64,000 bases of DNA, from positions 1,798,001-1,862,000 of the forward strand of contig JBBELK010000096.1 in the NCBI GenBank assembly GCA_037783545.1, read 5' to 3'. Position numbers and translations under genes: made by a program. Numbering within the stretch: position 1 is the first letter of the stretch; each line of letters begins with the position of its first letter. Positions 32,740 through 45,879 of this stretch are shown piece after piece. The notes below the pieces were generated by a model. That model made no database searches. It was not told the origin of the DNA and was given only the letters and a program-made list of their open reading frames with translations. This DNA comes from Henricia sp. BOLD:AAB3569. Taxonomy: Eukaryota; Echinodermata; Asteroidea; Spinulosida; Echinasteridae.

Positions 32740-34216
32740 GTGGCTGTCTGTACACTCCTCTTTGGTGTACTCCTGACTCGTTCGCATGCTCAGTCCTTCG
32801 GACTGTCGTTGACACGGCCCAGTTTGGGACGGGAATTTGGTCAAAGTGTGGTCCAAACGTCGGCAAATTTGGAGGTCGAAAAATTTTCCCACGAACTTCA
32901 AATTGTGCATGCTCCAAACACTCTATATTGCGCACTTGTCCTAAAAAATTGACAGACTTTCGCCGTGAAATGGCAGAGAAATTTCAGAGTTTAGGGAAAA
33001 CTGGGTTGGGGCTTCCTGACTGCTCCCGCTAACCGTGGCTGTCTGTACACTCCTCTTTGGTGTACTCCTGACTCGTGCGCATGCTCAGTCCTTCGGACTG
33101 TCGTTGACACGGCCCAGTTTGGGACGGGAATTTGGTCAAAGTGTGGTCCAAACGTCGGCAAATTAGGAGGTCGAAAAATTTTCCGACGAACTTCAAATTT
33201 TGCATGCTCCAAACACTCTATATTGCGCACTTGTCCTAAAAATTTGACAGACTTTCGCCGGGAAATGGCAGGGAGAAATTTCAGAGTTTAGGGAAAACTG
33301 AGTTGGGGCTTCCTGACTGCTCCCGCAAACCGTGGCTGTCTGTACACTCCTCTTTGGTGTACTCCTGACTCGTGCGCATGCTCAGTCCTTCGGACTGTCA
33401 TTGACACGGCCCAATTTGGGACGGGAATTTGGTCAAAGTGTGGTCCAAACGTCGGCAAATTTGGAGGTCGAAAAATTTTCCGACGAACTTCAAATTTTGC
33501 ATGCTCCAAACACTCTATATTGCGCACTTGTCCTAAAAAATTGACAGACTTTCGCCGGGAAATGGCAGAGAAATTTCAGAGTTTAGGGAAAACTGGGTTG
33601 GGGCTTCCTGACTGCTCCCGCAAACCGTGGCTGTCTGTACACTCCTCTTTGGTGTACTCCTGACTCGTGCGCATGCTCAGTCCTTCGGACTGTCGTTGAC
33701 ACGGCCCAGTTTGGGACGGGAATTTGGTCAAAGTGTGGTCCAAACGTCGGCAAATTTGGAGGTGGAAAATTTTTCCGACGAACTTTAAATTTTGCATGCT
33801 CCAAACACTCTATATTGCGCACTTGTCCTAAAAAATTGACAGACTTTCGCCGGGAAATGGCAGAGAAATTTCTGAGTTTAGGGAAAACTGGGTTGGGGCT
33901 TCCTGACTGCTCCCGCAAACCGTGGCTGTCTGTACACTCCTCTTTGGTGTACTCCTGACTCGTGCGCATGCTCAGTCCTTCGGACTGTCGTTGACACGGC
34001 CCAGTTTGGGACGGGAATTTGGTCAAAGTGTGGTCCAAACGTCGGCAAATTTGGAGGTCGAAACATTTTCCGACGAACTTCAAATTTTGCATGCTCCAAA
34101 CACTCTATATTGCGCACTTGTCCTAAAAAATTGACAGACTTTCGCCGTGAAATGGCAGAGACATTTCAGAGTTTAGGGAAAACTGGGTTGGGGCTTCCTG
34201 ACTGCTCCCGCTAACC
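32740..34216 (+). repeat. Five-monomer higher-order repeat, copy 2 (1477 bp)
   Basis: This copy has the same five monomer types in the same order as 31278-32739. It adds private variants of its own, such as CCCAATTTGGGAC in the third monomer, which is shared with the following partial copy. Confidence 0.8.
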
Positions 34217-35398
34217 GTAGCTGTCTGTACACTCCTCTTTGGTGTACTTCTGACTCGTGCGCATGCTCAGTCCTTCGGACTGTCGTTGACACGGCCCAGT
34301 TTGGGACGGGAATTTGGTCAAAGTGTGGTCCAAACGTCGGCAAATTAGGAGGTCGAAAAATTTTCCGACTAACTTCAAATTTTGCATGCTCCAAACACTC
34401 TATATTGCGCACTTGTCCTAAAATTTTGACAGACTTTCGCCGGGAAATGGCAGGGAGAAATTTCAGAGTTTAGGGAAAACTGAGTTGGGGCTTCCTGACT
34501 GCTCCCGCAAACCGTGGCTGTCTGTACACTCCTCTTTGGTGTACTCCTGACTCGTGCGCATGCTCAGTCCTTCGGACTGTCATTGACACGGCCCAATTTG
34601 GGACGGGAATTTGGTCAAAGTGTGGTCCAAACGTCGGCAAATTTGGAGGTCGAAAAAATTTCCGACGAACTTCAAATTTTGCATGCTCCAAACACTCTAT
34701 ATTGCGCACTTGTCCTAAAAAATTGACAGACTTTCGCCGGGAAATGGCAGAGAAATTTCAGAGTTTAGGGAAAACTGGGTTGGGGCTTCCTGACTGCTCC
34801 CGCAAACCGTGGCTGTCTGTACACTCCTCTTTGGTGTACTCCTGACTCGTGCGCATGCTCAGTCCTTCGGACTGTCGTTGACACGGCCCAGTTTGGGACG
34901 GGAATTTGGTCAAAGTGTGGTCCAAACGTCGGCAAATTTGGAGGTGGAAAATTTTTCCGACGAACTTTAAATTTTGCATGCTCCAAACACTCTATATTGC
35001 GCACTTGTCCTAAAAAATTGACAGACTTTCGCCGGGAAATGGCAGAGAAATTTCTGAGTTTAGGGAAAACTGGGTTGGGGCTTCCTGACTGCTCCCGCAA
35101 ACCGTGGCTGTCTGTACACTCCTCTTTGGTGTACTCCTGACTCGTGCGCATGCTCAGTCCTTCGGACTGTCGTTGACACGGCCCAGTTTGGGACGGGAAT
35201 TTGGTCAAAGTGTGGTCCAAACGTCGGCAAATTTGGAGGTCGAAACATTTTCCGACGAACTTCAAATTTTGCATGCTCCAAACACTCTATATTGCGCACT
35301 TGTCCTAAAAAATTGACAGACTTTCGCCGGGAAATGGCAGAGAAATTTCAGAGTTTAGGGAAAACTGGGTTGGGGCTTCCTGACTGCTCCTGCAAAAC
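34217..35398 (+). repeat. Partial higher-order repeat, four monomers (1182 bp)
   Basis: Monomers 2-5 of the preceding five-monomer repeat are present in order, including the AGGGAGAAAT insertion and CCCAATTTGGGAC. The first monomer type (TCGTTCGCATGC) reappears only afterwards, at 35399. Confidence 0.75.
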
Positions 35399-36873
35399 GT
35401 GGCTGTCTGTACACTCCTCTTTGGTGTACTCCTGACTCGTTCGCATGCTCAGTCCTTCGGACTGTCGTTGACACGGCCCAGTTTGGGACGGGAATTTGGT
35501 CAAAGTGTGGTCCAAACGTCGGCAAATTTGGAGGTCGAAAAATTTTCCCACGAACTTCAAATTTTGCATGCTCCAAACACTCTATATTGCGCACTTGTCC
35601 TAAAAAATTGACAGACTTTCGCCGTGAAATGGCAGAGAAATTTCAGAGTTTAGGGAAAACTGGGTTGGGGCTTCCTGACTGCTCCCGCAAACCGTGGCTG
35701 TCTGTACACTCCTCTTTGGTGTACCCCTGACTCGTGCGCATGCTCAGTCCTTCGGACTGTCGTTGACACGGCCCAGTTTGGGACGGGAATTTGGTCAAAG
35801 TGTGGTCCAAACATCGGCAAATTTGGAGGTGGAAAAATTTTCAGACGAACTTCAAATTTTGCATGCTCCAAACACTCTATATTGCGCACTTGTCCTAAAA
35901 AATTGACAGACTTTCGCCGGGAAATGGCAGAGAAATTTCTGAGTTTAGGGAAAACTGGGTTGGGGCTTCCTGACTGCTCCCGCAAACCGTGGCTGTCTGT
36001 ACACTCCTCTTTGGTGTACTCCTGACTCGTGCGCATGCTCAGTCCTTCGGACTGTCGTTGACACGGCCCGGTTTGGGACGGGAATTTGGTCAAAGTGTGG
36101 TCCAAACGTCGGCAAATTTGGAGGTCGACAAATTTTCCGACGAACTTCAAATTTTGCATGCTCCAAACACTCTATATTGCGCACTTGTCCTAAAAAATTT
36201 ACAGACTTTCGCCGGGAAATGGCAGAGAAATTTCAGAGTTTAGGGAAAACTGGGTTGGGGCTTCCTGACTGCTCCCGCAAACCGTGGCTGTCTGTACACT
36301 CCTCTTTGGTGTACTCCTGACTCGTGCGCATGCTCAGTCCTTCGGACTGTCGTTGACACGGCCCAGTTTGGGACGGGAATTTGGTCAAAGTGTGGTCCAA
36401 ACGTCGGCAAATTTGGAGGTCGAAACATTTTCCGACGAACTTCAAATTTTGCATGCTCCAAACACTCTATATTGCGCACTTGTCCTAAAAAATTGACAGA
36501 CTTTCGCCGGGAAATGGCAGAGAAATTTTTGAGTTTAGGGAAAACTGGGTTGGGGCTTCCTGACTGCTCCCGCAAACCGTGGCTGTCTGTACACTCCTCT
36601 TTGGTGTACTCCTGACTCGTGCGCATGCTCAGTCCTTCGGACTGTCGTTGACACGGCCCAGTTTGGGACGGAAATTTAGTCACAGTGTGGTCCAAACGTC
36701 GGCAAATTTGGAGGTCGAAAAAATTTCCCACGAACTTCAAATTTTGCATGCTCCAAACACTCTATATTGCGCACTTGTCCTAAAAAATTGATAGACTTTC
36801 GCCGGGAAATGGCAGAGAAATTTCAGAGTTTAGGGAAAACTGGGTTGGGGCTTCCTGACTGCTCCCGCAAACC

Positions 36874-37313
36874 GTGGCTGTCTGTACACTCCTCTTTGGT
36901 GTACTCCTGACTCGTGCGCATGCTCAGTCCTTCGGACTGTCGTTGACACGGCCCAGTTTGGGACGGGAATTTGGTCAAAGTGTGGTCCAAACGTCGGCAA
37001 ATTGACAGACTTTCGCCGGGAATTGGCAGAGAAATTTCAGAGTTTAGGGAAAACTGGGTTGGGGCTTCCTGACTGCTCCCGCAAACCGTGGCTGTCTGTA
37101 CACTCCTCTTTGGTGTACTCCTGTTTGGGACGGGAATTTGGTCAAAGTGTGGTCCAAACGTCGGCAAATTTGGAGGTCGAAAAATTTTCCCACGAACTTC
37201 AAATTTTGCATGCTCCAAACACTCTATATTGCGCACTTGTCCTAAAAAATGGCAGAGAAATTTCAAAGTTTAGGGAAAACTGGGTTGTGGCTTCCTGACT
37301 GCTCCCGCAAACC
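36874..37313 (+). repeat. Short monomers of 214 and 226 bp in the right array
   Basis: The 214-bp monomer has the same CGGCAAATTGACAG junction as the left-array 214-bp type and is the only one right of the LINE. The 226-bp monomer has two other deletions: TACTCCTG joined to TTTGGGACGGG, and CCTAAAAAATGGCAGAG, which skips the TTGACAGACTTTCGCC stretch. Confidence 0.85.
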
Positions 37314-37903
37314 GTGGCTGTCTGTACACTCCTCTTTGGTGTACTCCTGACTCGTGCGCATGCTCAGTCCTTCGGACTGTCGTTGACACGGCCCAGTTTG
37401 GGACGGGAATTTGGTCAAAGTGTGGTCCAAACGTCGGCAAATTTGGAGGTCGAAACATTTTCCGACGAACTTCAAATTTTGCATGCTCCAAACACTCTAT
37501 ATTGCGCACTTGTCCTAAAAAATTGACAGACTTTCGCCGGGAAATGGCAGAGAAATTTCAGAGTTTAGGGAAAACTGGGTTGGGGCTTCCTGACTGCTCC
37601 CGCAAACCGTGGCTGTCTGTACACTCCTCTTTGGTGTACTCCTGACTCGTGCGCATGCTCAGTCCTTCGGACTGTCGTTGACACGGCCCAGTTTGGGACG
37701 GGAATTTGGTCAAAGTGTGCTCCAAACGTCGGCAAATTTGGAGGTCGAAAAATTTTCCGACGAACTTCAAATTTTGCATGCTCCAAACACTCTATATTGC
37801 GCACTTGTCCTAAAAAATTTACAGACTTTCGCCGGGAAATGGCAGAGAAATTTCAGAGTTTAGGTAAAACTGGGTTGGGGCTTCCTGACTGCTCCCGCAA
37901 ACC

Positions 37904-39378
37904 GTGGCTGTCTGTACACTCCTCTTTGGTGTACTCCTGACCCGTGCGCATGCTCAGTCCTTCGGACTGTCGTTGACACGGCCCAGTTTGGGACGGGAAT
38001 TTGGTCAAAGTGTGGTCCAAACGTCGGCAAATTTGGAGGTCGAAAAATTTTTCGACGAACTTCAAATTGTGCATGCTCCAAACACTCTATATTGCGCACT
38101 TGTCCTAAAAAATGGACAGACTTTCGCCGGGAAATGGCAGAGAAATTTCAGAGTTTAGGGAAAACTGGGTTGGGGCTTCCTGACTGCTCCCGCAAACCGT
38201 GGCTGTCTGTACACTCATCTTTGGTGTACTCCTGACTCGTGCGAATGCTCAGTCCTTCGGACTGTCGTTGACACGGCCCAGTTTGGGACGGGAATTTGGT
38301 CAAAGTGTGGTCCAAACGTCGGCAAATTTGGAGGTCGCAAAATTTTCCCACGAACTTCAAATTTTGCATGCTCCAAACACTCTATATTGCGCACTTGTCC
38401 TAAAAAATTGACAGACTTTCGCCGGGAAATGGCAGAGAAATTTCAGAGTTTAGGGAAAACTGGGTTTGGGCTTCCTGACTGCTCCCGCAAACCGTGGCTG
38501 TCTGTACACTCCTCTTTGGTGTACTCCTGACTCGTGCGCATGCTCAGTCCTTCGGACTGTCGTTGACACGGCCCAGTTTGGGACGGGAATTTGGTCAAAG
38601 TGTGGTCCAAACGTCGGCAAATTTGGAGGTCGAACAATTTTCCCACGAACTTCAAATTTTGCATGCTCCAAACACTCTATATTGCGCACTTGTCCTAAAA
38701 GATTGACAGACTTTCGGCGGGAAATGGCAGAGAAATTTCAGAGTTTAGGGAAAACTGGGTTGTGGCTTCCTGACTGCTCCCGCAAACCGTGGCTGTCTGT
38801 ACACTCCTCTTTGGTGTACTCCTGACCCGTGCGCATGCTCAGTCCTTCGGACTGTCGTTGACACGGCCCAGTTTGGGACGGGAATTTGGTCAAAGTGTGG
38901 TCCAAACGTCGGCAAATTTGGAGGTCGAAAAATTTTCCGACGAACTTCGAATTTTGCATGCTCCAAACACTCTATATTGCGCACTTGTCCTAAAAAATTG
39001 ACAGACTTTCGGCGGGAAATGGCAGAGAAATTTCAGAGTTTAGGGAAAACTGGGTTGTGGCTTCCTGACTGCTCCCGCAAACCGTGGCTGTCTGTACACT
39101 CCTCTTTGGTGTACTCCTGACCCGTGCGCATGCTCAGTCCTTCGGACTGTCGTTGACACGGCCCAGTTTGGGACGGGAATTTGGTCAAAGTGTGGTCCAA
39201 ACGTCGGCAAATTTGGAGGTCGAAAAATTTTCCGACGAACTTCAAATTTTGCATGCTCCAAACACTCTATATTGCGCACTTGTCCTAAAAAATTGACAGA
39301 TTTTCGCCGGGAAATGGCAGAGAAATTTCAGAGTTTAGGTAAAACTGGGTTGGGGCTTCCTGACTGCTCCCGCAAACC
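37904..39378 (+). repeat. 1475-bp (five-monomer) higher-order repeat, copy 1
   Basis: Five exact-length monomers carry private variants in order: TTTTTCGACGAAC with AATTGTGCATGC; GTGCGAATGC with GGTCGCAAAATTTTCCC; GGGTTTGGGCTTCC with GAACAATTTTCCC; CTTCGAATTTTGC; then a plain type. All recur at +1475 bp. Confidence 0.85.
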
Positions 39379-40853
39379 GTGGCTGTCTGTACACTCCTCT
39401 TTGGTGTACTCCTGACTCGTGCGCATGCTCAGTCCTTCGGACTGTCGTTGACACGGCCCAGTTTGGGACGGGAATTTGGTCAAAGTGTGGTCCAAACGTC
39501 GGCAAATTTGGAGGTCGAAAAATTTTTCGACGAACTTCAAATTGTGCATGCTCCAAACACTCTATATTGCGCACTTGTCCTAAAAAATGGACAGACTTTC
39601 GCCGGGAAATGGCAGAGAAATTTCAGAGTTTAGGGAAAACTGGGTTGGGGCTTCCTGACTGCTCCCGCAAACCGTGGCTGTCTGTACACTCATCTTTGGT
39701 GTACTCCTGACTCGTGCGAATGCTCAGTCCTTCGGACTGTCGTTGACACGGCCCAGTTTGGGACGGGAATTTGGTCAAAGTGTGGTCCAAACGTCGGCAA
39801 ATTTGGAGGTCGCAAAATTTTCCCACGAACTTCAAATTTTGCATGCTCCAAACACTCTATATTGCGCACTTGTCCTAAAAAATTGACAGACTTTCGCCGG
39901 GAAATGGCAGAGAAATTTCAGAGTTTAGGGAAAACTGGGTTTGGGCTTCCTGACTGCTCCCGCAAACCGTGGCTGTCTGTACACTCCTCTTTGGTGTACT
40001 CCTGACTCGTGCGCATGCTCAGTCCTTCGGACTGTCGTTGACACGGCCCAGTTTGGGACGGGAATTTGGTCAAAGTGTGGTCCAAACGTCGGCAAATTTG
40101 GAGGTCGAACAATTTTCCCACGAACTTCAAATTTTGCATGCTCCAAACACTCTATATTGCGCACTTGTCCTAAAAGATTGACAGACTTTCGGCGGGAAAT
40201 GGCAGAGAAATTTCAGAGTTTAGGGAAAACTGGGTTGTGGCTTCCTGACTGCTCCCGCAAACCGTGGCTGTCTGTACACTCCTCTTTGGTGTACTCCTGA
40301 CCCGTGCGCATGCTCAGTCCTTCGGACTGTCGTTGACACGGCCCAGTTTGGGACGGGAATTTGGTCAAAGTGTGGTCCAAACGTCGGCAAATTTGGAGGT
40401 CGAAAAATTTTCCGACGAACTTCGAATTTTGCATGCTCCAAACACTCTATATTGCGCACTTGTCCTAAAAAATTGACAGACTTTCGGCGGGAAATGGCAG
40501 AGAAATTTCAGAGTTTAGGGAAAACTGGGTTGTGGCTTCCTGACTGCTCCCGCAAACCGTGGCTGTCTGTACACTCCTCTTTGGTGTACTCCTGACCCGT
40601 GCGCATGCTCAGTCCTTCGGACTGTCGTTGACACGGCCCAGTTTGGGACGGGAATTTGGTCAAAGTGTGGTCCAAACGTCGGCAAATTTGGAGGTCGAAA
40701 AATTTTCCGACGAACTTCAAATTTTGCATGCTCCAAACACTCTATATTGCGCACTTGTCCTAAAAAATTGACAGATTTTCGCCGGGAAATGGCAGAGAAA
40801 TTTCAGAGTTTAGGTAAAACTGGGTTGGGGCTTCCTGACTGCTCCCGCAAACC
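39379..40853 (+). repeat. 1475-bp (five-monomer) higher-order repeat, copy 2
   Basis: This is the tandem second copy of 37904-39378, nearly identical. One visible difference is CTCGTGCGC for CCCGTGCGC in the first monomer. Monomers at 41149-42033 repeat types two to four again after a diverged first monomer at 40854, making a partial third copy. Confidence 0.85.
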
Positions 40854-42917
40854 GTGGCTGTCTGTACACTCCTCTTTGGTGTACTCCTGACTCGTGCGCA
40901 TGCTCAGTCCTTCGGACTGTCGTTGACACGGCCCAGTTTGGGACGGGAATTTGGTCAAAGTGTGGTCCAAATGTCGGCAAATTTGGAGGTCGAAACATTT
41001 TCCCACGAACTTCAAATTTTGCATGCTCCAAACACTCTATATTGCGCACTTGTCCTAACAAATTGACAGACTTACGACGGGAAATGGCAGAGAAATTTCA
41101 GAGTTTAGGGAAAACTGGGTTGTGGCTTCCTGACTGCTCCCGCAAACCGTGGCTGTCTGTACACTCCTCTTTGGTGTACTCCTGACCCGTGCGCATGCTC
41201 AGTCCTTCGGACTGTCGTTGACACGGCCCAGTTTGGGACGGGAATTTGGTCAAAGTGTGGTCCAAACGTCGGCAAATTTGGAGGTCGCAAAATTTTCCCA
41301 CGAACTTCAAATTTTGCATGCTCCAAACACTCTATATTGCGCACTTGTCCTAAAAAATTGACAGACTTTCGCCGGGAAATGGCAGAGAAATTTCAGAGTT
41401 TAGGGAAAACTGGGTTTGGGCTTCCTGACTGCTCCCGCAAACCGTGGCTGTCTGTACACTCCTCTTTGGTGTACTCCTGACTCGTGCGCATGCTCAGTCC
41501 TTCGGACTGTCGTTGACACGGCCCAGTTTGGGACGGGAATTTGGTCAAAGTGTGGTCCAAACGTCGGCAAATTTGGAGGTCGAACAATTTTCCCACGAAC
41601 TTCAAATTTTGCATGCTCCAAACACTCTATATTGCGCACTTGTCCTAAAAGATTGACAGACTTTCGGCGGGAAATGGCAGAGAAATTTCAGAGTTTAGGG
41701 AAAACTGGGTTGTGGCTTCCTGACTGCTCCCGCAAACCGTGGCTGTCTGTACACTCCTCTTTGGTGTACTCCTGACCCGTGCGCATGCTCAGTCCTTCGG
41801 ACTGTCGTTGACACGGCCCAGTTTGGGACGGGAATTTGGTCAAAGTGTGGTCCAAACGTCGGCAAATTTGGAGGTCGAAAAATTTTCCGACGAACTTCGA
41901 ATTTTGCATGCTCCAAACACTCTATATTGCGCACTTGTCCTAAAAAATTGACAGACTTTCGCCGGGAAATGGCAGAGAAATTTCAGAGTTTACGGAAAAC
42001 TGGGTTGGGGCTTCCTGACTGCTCCCGCTAACCGTGGCTGTCTGTACACTCCTCTTTGGTGTACTCCTGACTCGTGCGCATGCTCAGTCCTTCGGACTGT
42101 CGTTGACACGGCCCAGTTTGGGACGGGAATTTGGTCAAAGTGTGGTCCAAACGTCGGCAAATTTGGAGGTCGAAACATTTTCCGACGAACTTCAAATTTT
42201 GCATGCTCCAAACACTCTATATTGCGCACTTGTCCTAACAAATTGACAGACTTTCGCCGGGAAATGGCAGAGAAATTTCAGAGTTTAGGGAAAACTGGGT
42301 TGGGGCTTCCTGACTGCTCCCGCAAACCGTGGCTGTCTGTACACTCCTCTTTGGTGTACTCCTGACTCGTGCGCATGCTCAGTTCTTCGGACTGTCGTTG
42401 ACACGGCCTAGTTTGGGACGGGAATTTGGTCAAAGTGTGGTCCAAGCGTCGGCAAATTTGGAGGTCGAACAATTTTCCCACGAACTTCAAATTTTGCATG
42501 CTCCAAACACTCTATATTGCGCACTTGTCCTAAAAGATTGACAGACTTTCGGCGGGAAATGGCAGAGAAATTTCAGAGTTTAGGGAAAACTGGGTTGTGG
42601 CTTCCTGACTGCTCCCGCAAACCGTGGCTGTCTGTACACTCCTCTTTGGTGTACTCCTGACCCGTGCGCATGCTCAGTCCTTCGGACTGTCGTTGACACG
42701 GCCCAGTTTGGGACGGGAATTTGGTCAAAGTGTGGTCCAAACGTCGGCAAATTTGGAGGTCGAAAAATTTTCCGACGAACTTCAAATTTTGCATGCTCCA
42801 AACACTCTATATTGCGCACTTGTCCTAAAAAATTGACAGATTTTCGCCGGGAAATGGCAGAGAATTTCAGAGTTTAGGTAAAACTGGGTTGGGGCTTCCT
42901 GACTGCTCCCGCAAACC

Positions 42918-44251
42918 GTGGCTGTCTGTACACTCCTCTTTGGTGTACTCCTGACTCGTGCGCATGCTCAGTCCTTCGGACTGTCGTTGACACGGCCCAG
43001 TTTGGGACGGGAATTTGGTCAAAGTGTGGTCCAAATGTCGGCAAATTTGGAGGTCGAAACATTTTCCCACGAACTTTAAATTTTGCATGCTCCAAACACT
43101 CTATATTGCGCACTTGTCCTAACAAATTGACAGACTTACGACGGGAAATGGCAGAGAAATTTCAGAGTTTAAGGAAAACTGGGTTGTGGCTTCCTGACTG
43201 CTCCCGCAAACCGTGGCTGTCTGTACACTCCTCTTTGGTGTACTCCTGACCCGTGCGCATGCTCAGTCCTTCGGACTGTCGTTGACACGGCCCAGTTTGG
43301 GACGGGAATTTGGTCAAAGTGTGGTCCAAACGTCGGCAAATTTGGAGGTCGAAAAATTTTCCGACGAACTTCAAATTGTGCATGCTCCAAACACTCTATA
43401 TTGCGCACTTGTCCTAAAAAATGGACAGACTTTCGCCGGGAAATGGCAGAGAAATTTCAGAGTTTAGGGAAAACTGGGTTGGGGCTTCCTGACTGCTCCC
43501 GCAAACCGTGGCTGTCTGTACACTCCTCTTTGGTGTACTCCTGACTCGTGCGAATGCTCAGTCCTTCGGACTGTCGTTGACACGGCCCAGTTTGGGACGG
43601 GAATTTGGTCAAAGTGTGGTCCAAACGTCGGCAAATTTGGAGGTCGAACAATTTTCCCACGAACTTCAAATTTTGCATGCTCCAAACACTCTATATTGCG
43701 CACTTGTCCTAAAAGATTGACAGACTTTCGGCGGGAAATGGCAGAGAAATTTCAGAGTTTAGGGAAAACTGGGTTGTGGCTTCCTGACTGCTCCCGCAAA
43801 CCGTGGCTGTCTGTACACTCCTCTTTGGTGTACTCCTGACCCGTGCGCATGCTCAGTCCTTCGGACTGTCGTTGACACGGCCCAGTTTGGGACGGGAATT
43901 TGGTCAAAGTGTGGTCCAAACGTCGGCAAATTTGGAGGTCGAAAAATTTTCCAAACGTGGCTGTCTGTACACTCCTCTTTGGTGTACTCCTGACCCGTGC
44001 GCATGCTCAGTCCTTCGGACTGCCGTTGACACGGCCCAGTTTGGGACGGGAATTTGGTCAAAGTGTGGTCCAAACGTCGGCAAATTTGGAGGTCGAAAAA
44101 TTTTCCGACGAACTTTAAATTTTGCATGCTCCAAACACTCTATATTGCGCACTTGTCCTAAAAGATTGACAGACTTTCGGCGGGAAATGGCAGAGAAATT
44201 TCAGAGTTTAGGGAAAACTGGGTTGTGGCTTCCTGACTGCTCCCGCAAACC
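42918..44251 (+). repeat. Block repeated at +1628 bp, copy 1, containing a 154-bp monomer
   Basis: Monomers at 42918, 43213, 43508, 43803, the 154-bp monomer and 43957 recur in the same order at 44546-45879. Shared variants include GACTTACGACGGG, GTTTAAGGAAAACTGG, GTGCGAATGC and the 154-bp junction. Confidence 0.82.
43803..43956 (+). repeat. 154-bp deleted monomer (also at 45431 and 51186)
   Basis: The monomer is cut from GAAAAATTTTCC straight to AAACGTGGCTGTC, losing 141 bp including the CTATATTGCGC and TTCGCCGGGAAATGG regions. The identical junction is present at 45431-45584 and 51186-51339. It marks one deletion event copied twice by later block duplications. Confidence 0.88.
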
Positions 44252-44545
44252 GTGGCTGTCTGTACACTCCTCTTTGGTGTACTCCTGACCCGTGCGCATG
44301 CTCAGTCCTTCGGACTGTCGTTGACACGGCCCAGTTTGGGACGGGAATTTGGTAAAAGTGTGGTCCAAGCGTCGGCAAATTTGGAGGTCGAAAAATTTTC
44401 CGACGAACTTCAAATTTTGCATGCTCCAAACACTCTATATTGCGCACTTGTCCTAAAAAATTGACAGATTTTCGCCGGGAAATGGCAGAGAATTTCAGAG
44501 TTTAGGTAAAACTGGGTTGGGGCTTCCTGACTGCTCCCGCAAACC

Positions 44546-45879
44546 GTGGCTGTCTGTACACTCCTCTTTGGTGTACTCCTGACTCGTGCGCATGCTCAGT
44601 CCTTCGGACTGTCGTTGACACGGCCCAGTTTGGGACGGGAATTTGGTCAAAGTGTGGTCCAAATGTCGGCAAATTTGGAGGTCGAAACATTTTCCCACGA
44701 ACTTCAAATTTTGCATGCTCCAAACACTCTATATTGCGCACTTGTCCTAACAAATTGACAGACTTACGACGGGAAATGGCAGAGAAATTTCAGAGTTTAA
44801 GGAAAACTGGGTTGTGGCTTCCTGACTGCTCCCGCAAACCGTGGCTGTCTGTACACTCCTCTTTGGTGTACTCCTGACCCGTGCGCATGCTCAGTCCTTC
44901 GGACTGTCGTTGACACGGCCCAGTTTGGGACGGGAATTTGGTCAAAGTGTGGTCCAAACGTCGGCAAATTTGGAGGTCGAAAAATTTTCCGACGAACTTC
45001 AAATTGTGCATGCTCCAAACACTCTATATTGCGCACTTGTCCTAAAAAATGGACAGACTTTCGCCGGGAAATGGCAGAGAAATTTCAGAGTTTAGGGAAA
45101 ACTGGGTTGGGGCTTCCTGACTGCTCCCGCAAACCGTGGCTGTCTGTACACTCCTCTTTGGTGTACTCCTGACTCGTGCGAATGCTCAGTCCTTCGGACT
45201 GTCGTTGACACGGCCCAGTTTGGGACGGGAATTTGGTCAAAGTGTGGTCCAAACGTCGGCAAATTTGGAGGTCGAACAATTTTCCCACGAACTTCAAATT
45301 TTGCATGCTCCAAACACTCTATATTGCGCACTTGTCCTAAAAGATTGACAGACTTTCGGCGGGAAATGGCAGAGAAATTTCAGAGTTTAGGGAAAACTGG
45401 GTTGTGGCTTCCTGACTGCTCCCGCAAACCGTGGCTGTCTGTACACTCCTCTTTGGTGTACTCCTGACCCGTGCGCATGCTCAGTCCTTCGGACTGTCGT
45501 TGACACGGCCCAGTTTGGGACGGGAATTTGGTCAAAGTGTGGTCCAAACGTCGGCAAATTTGGAGGTCGAAAAATTTTCCAAACGTGGCTGTCTGTACAC
45601 TCCTCTTTGGTGTACTCCTGACCCGTGCGCATGCTCAGTCCTTCGGACTGCCGTTGACACGGCCCAGTTTGGGACGGGAATTTGGTCAAAGTGTGGTCCA
45701 AACGTCGGCAAATTTGGAGGTCGAAAAATTTTCCGACGAACTTTAAATTTTGCATGCTCCAAACACTCTATATTGCGCACTTGTCCTAAAAAATTGACAG
45801 ACTTTCGCCGGGAAATGGCAGAGAAATTTCAGAGTTTAGGTAAAACTGGGTTGGGGCTTCCTGACTGCTCCCGCAAACC
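44546..45879 (+). repeat. Block repeated at +1628 bp, copy 2
   Basis: This is the second copy of 42918-44251 with the same order and private variants. Its last two monomers are in turn the beginning of the longer block that recurs 5755 bp downstream, so the duplications are nested. Confidence 0.82.
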
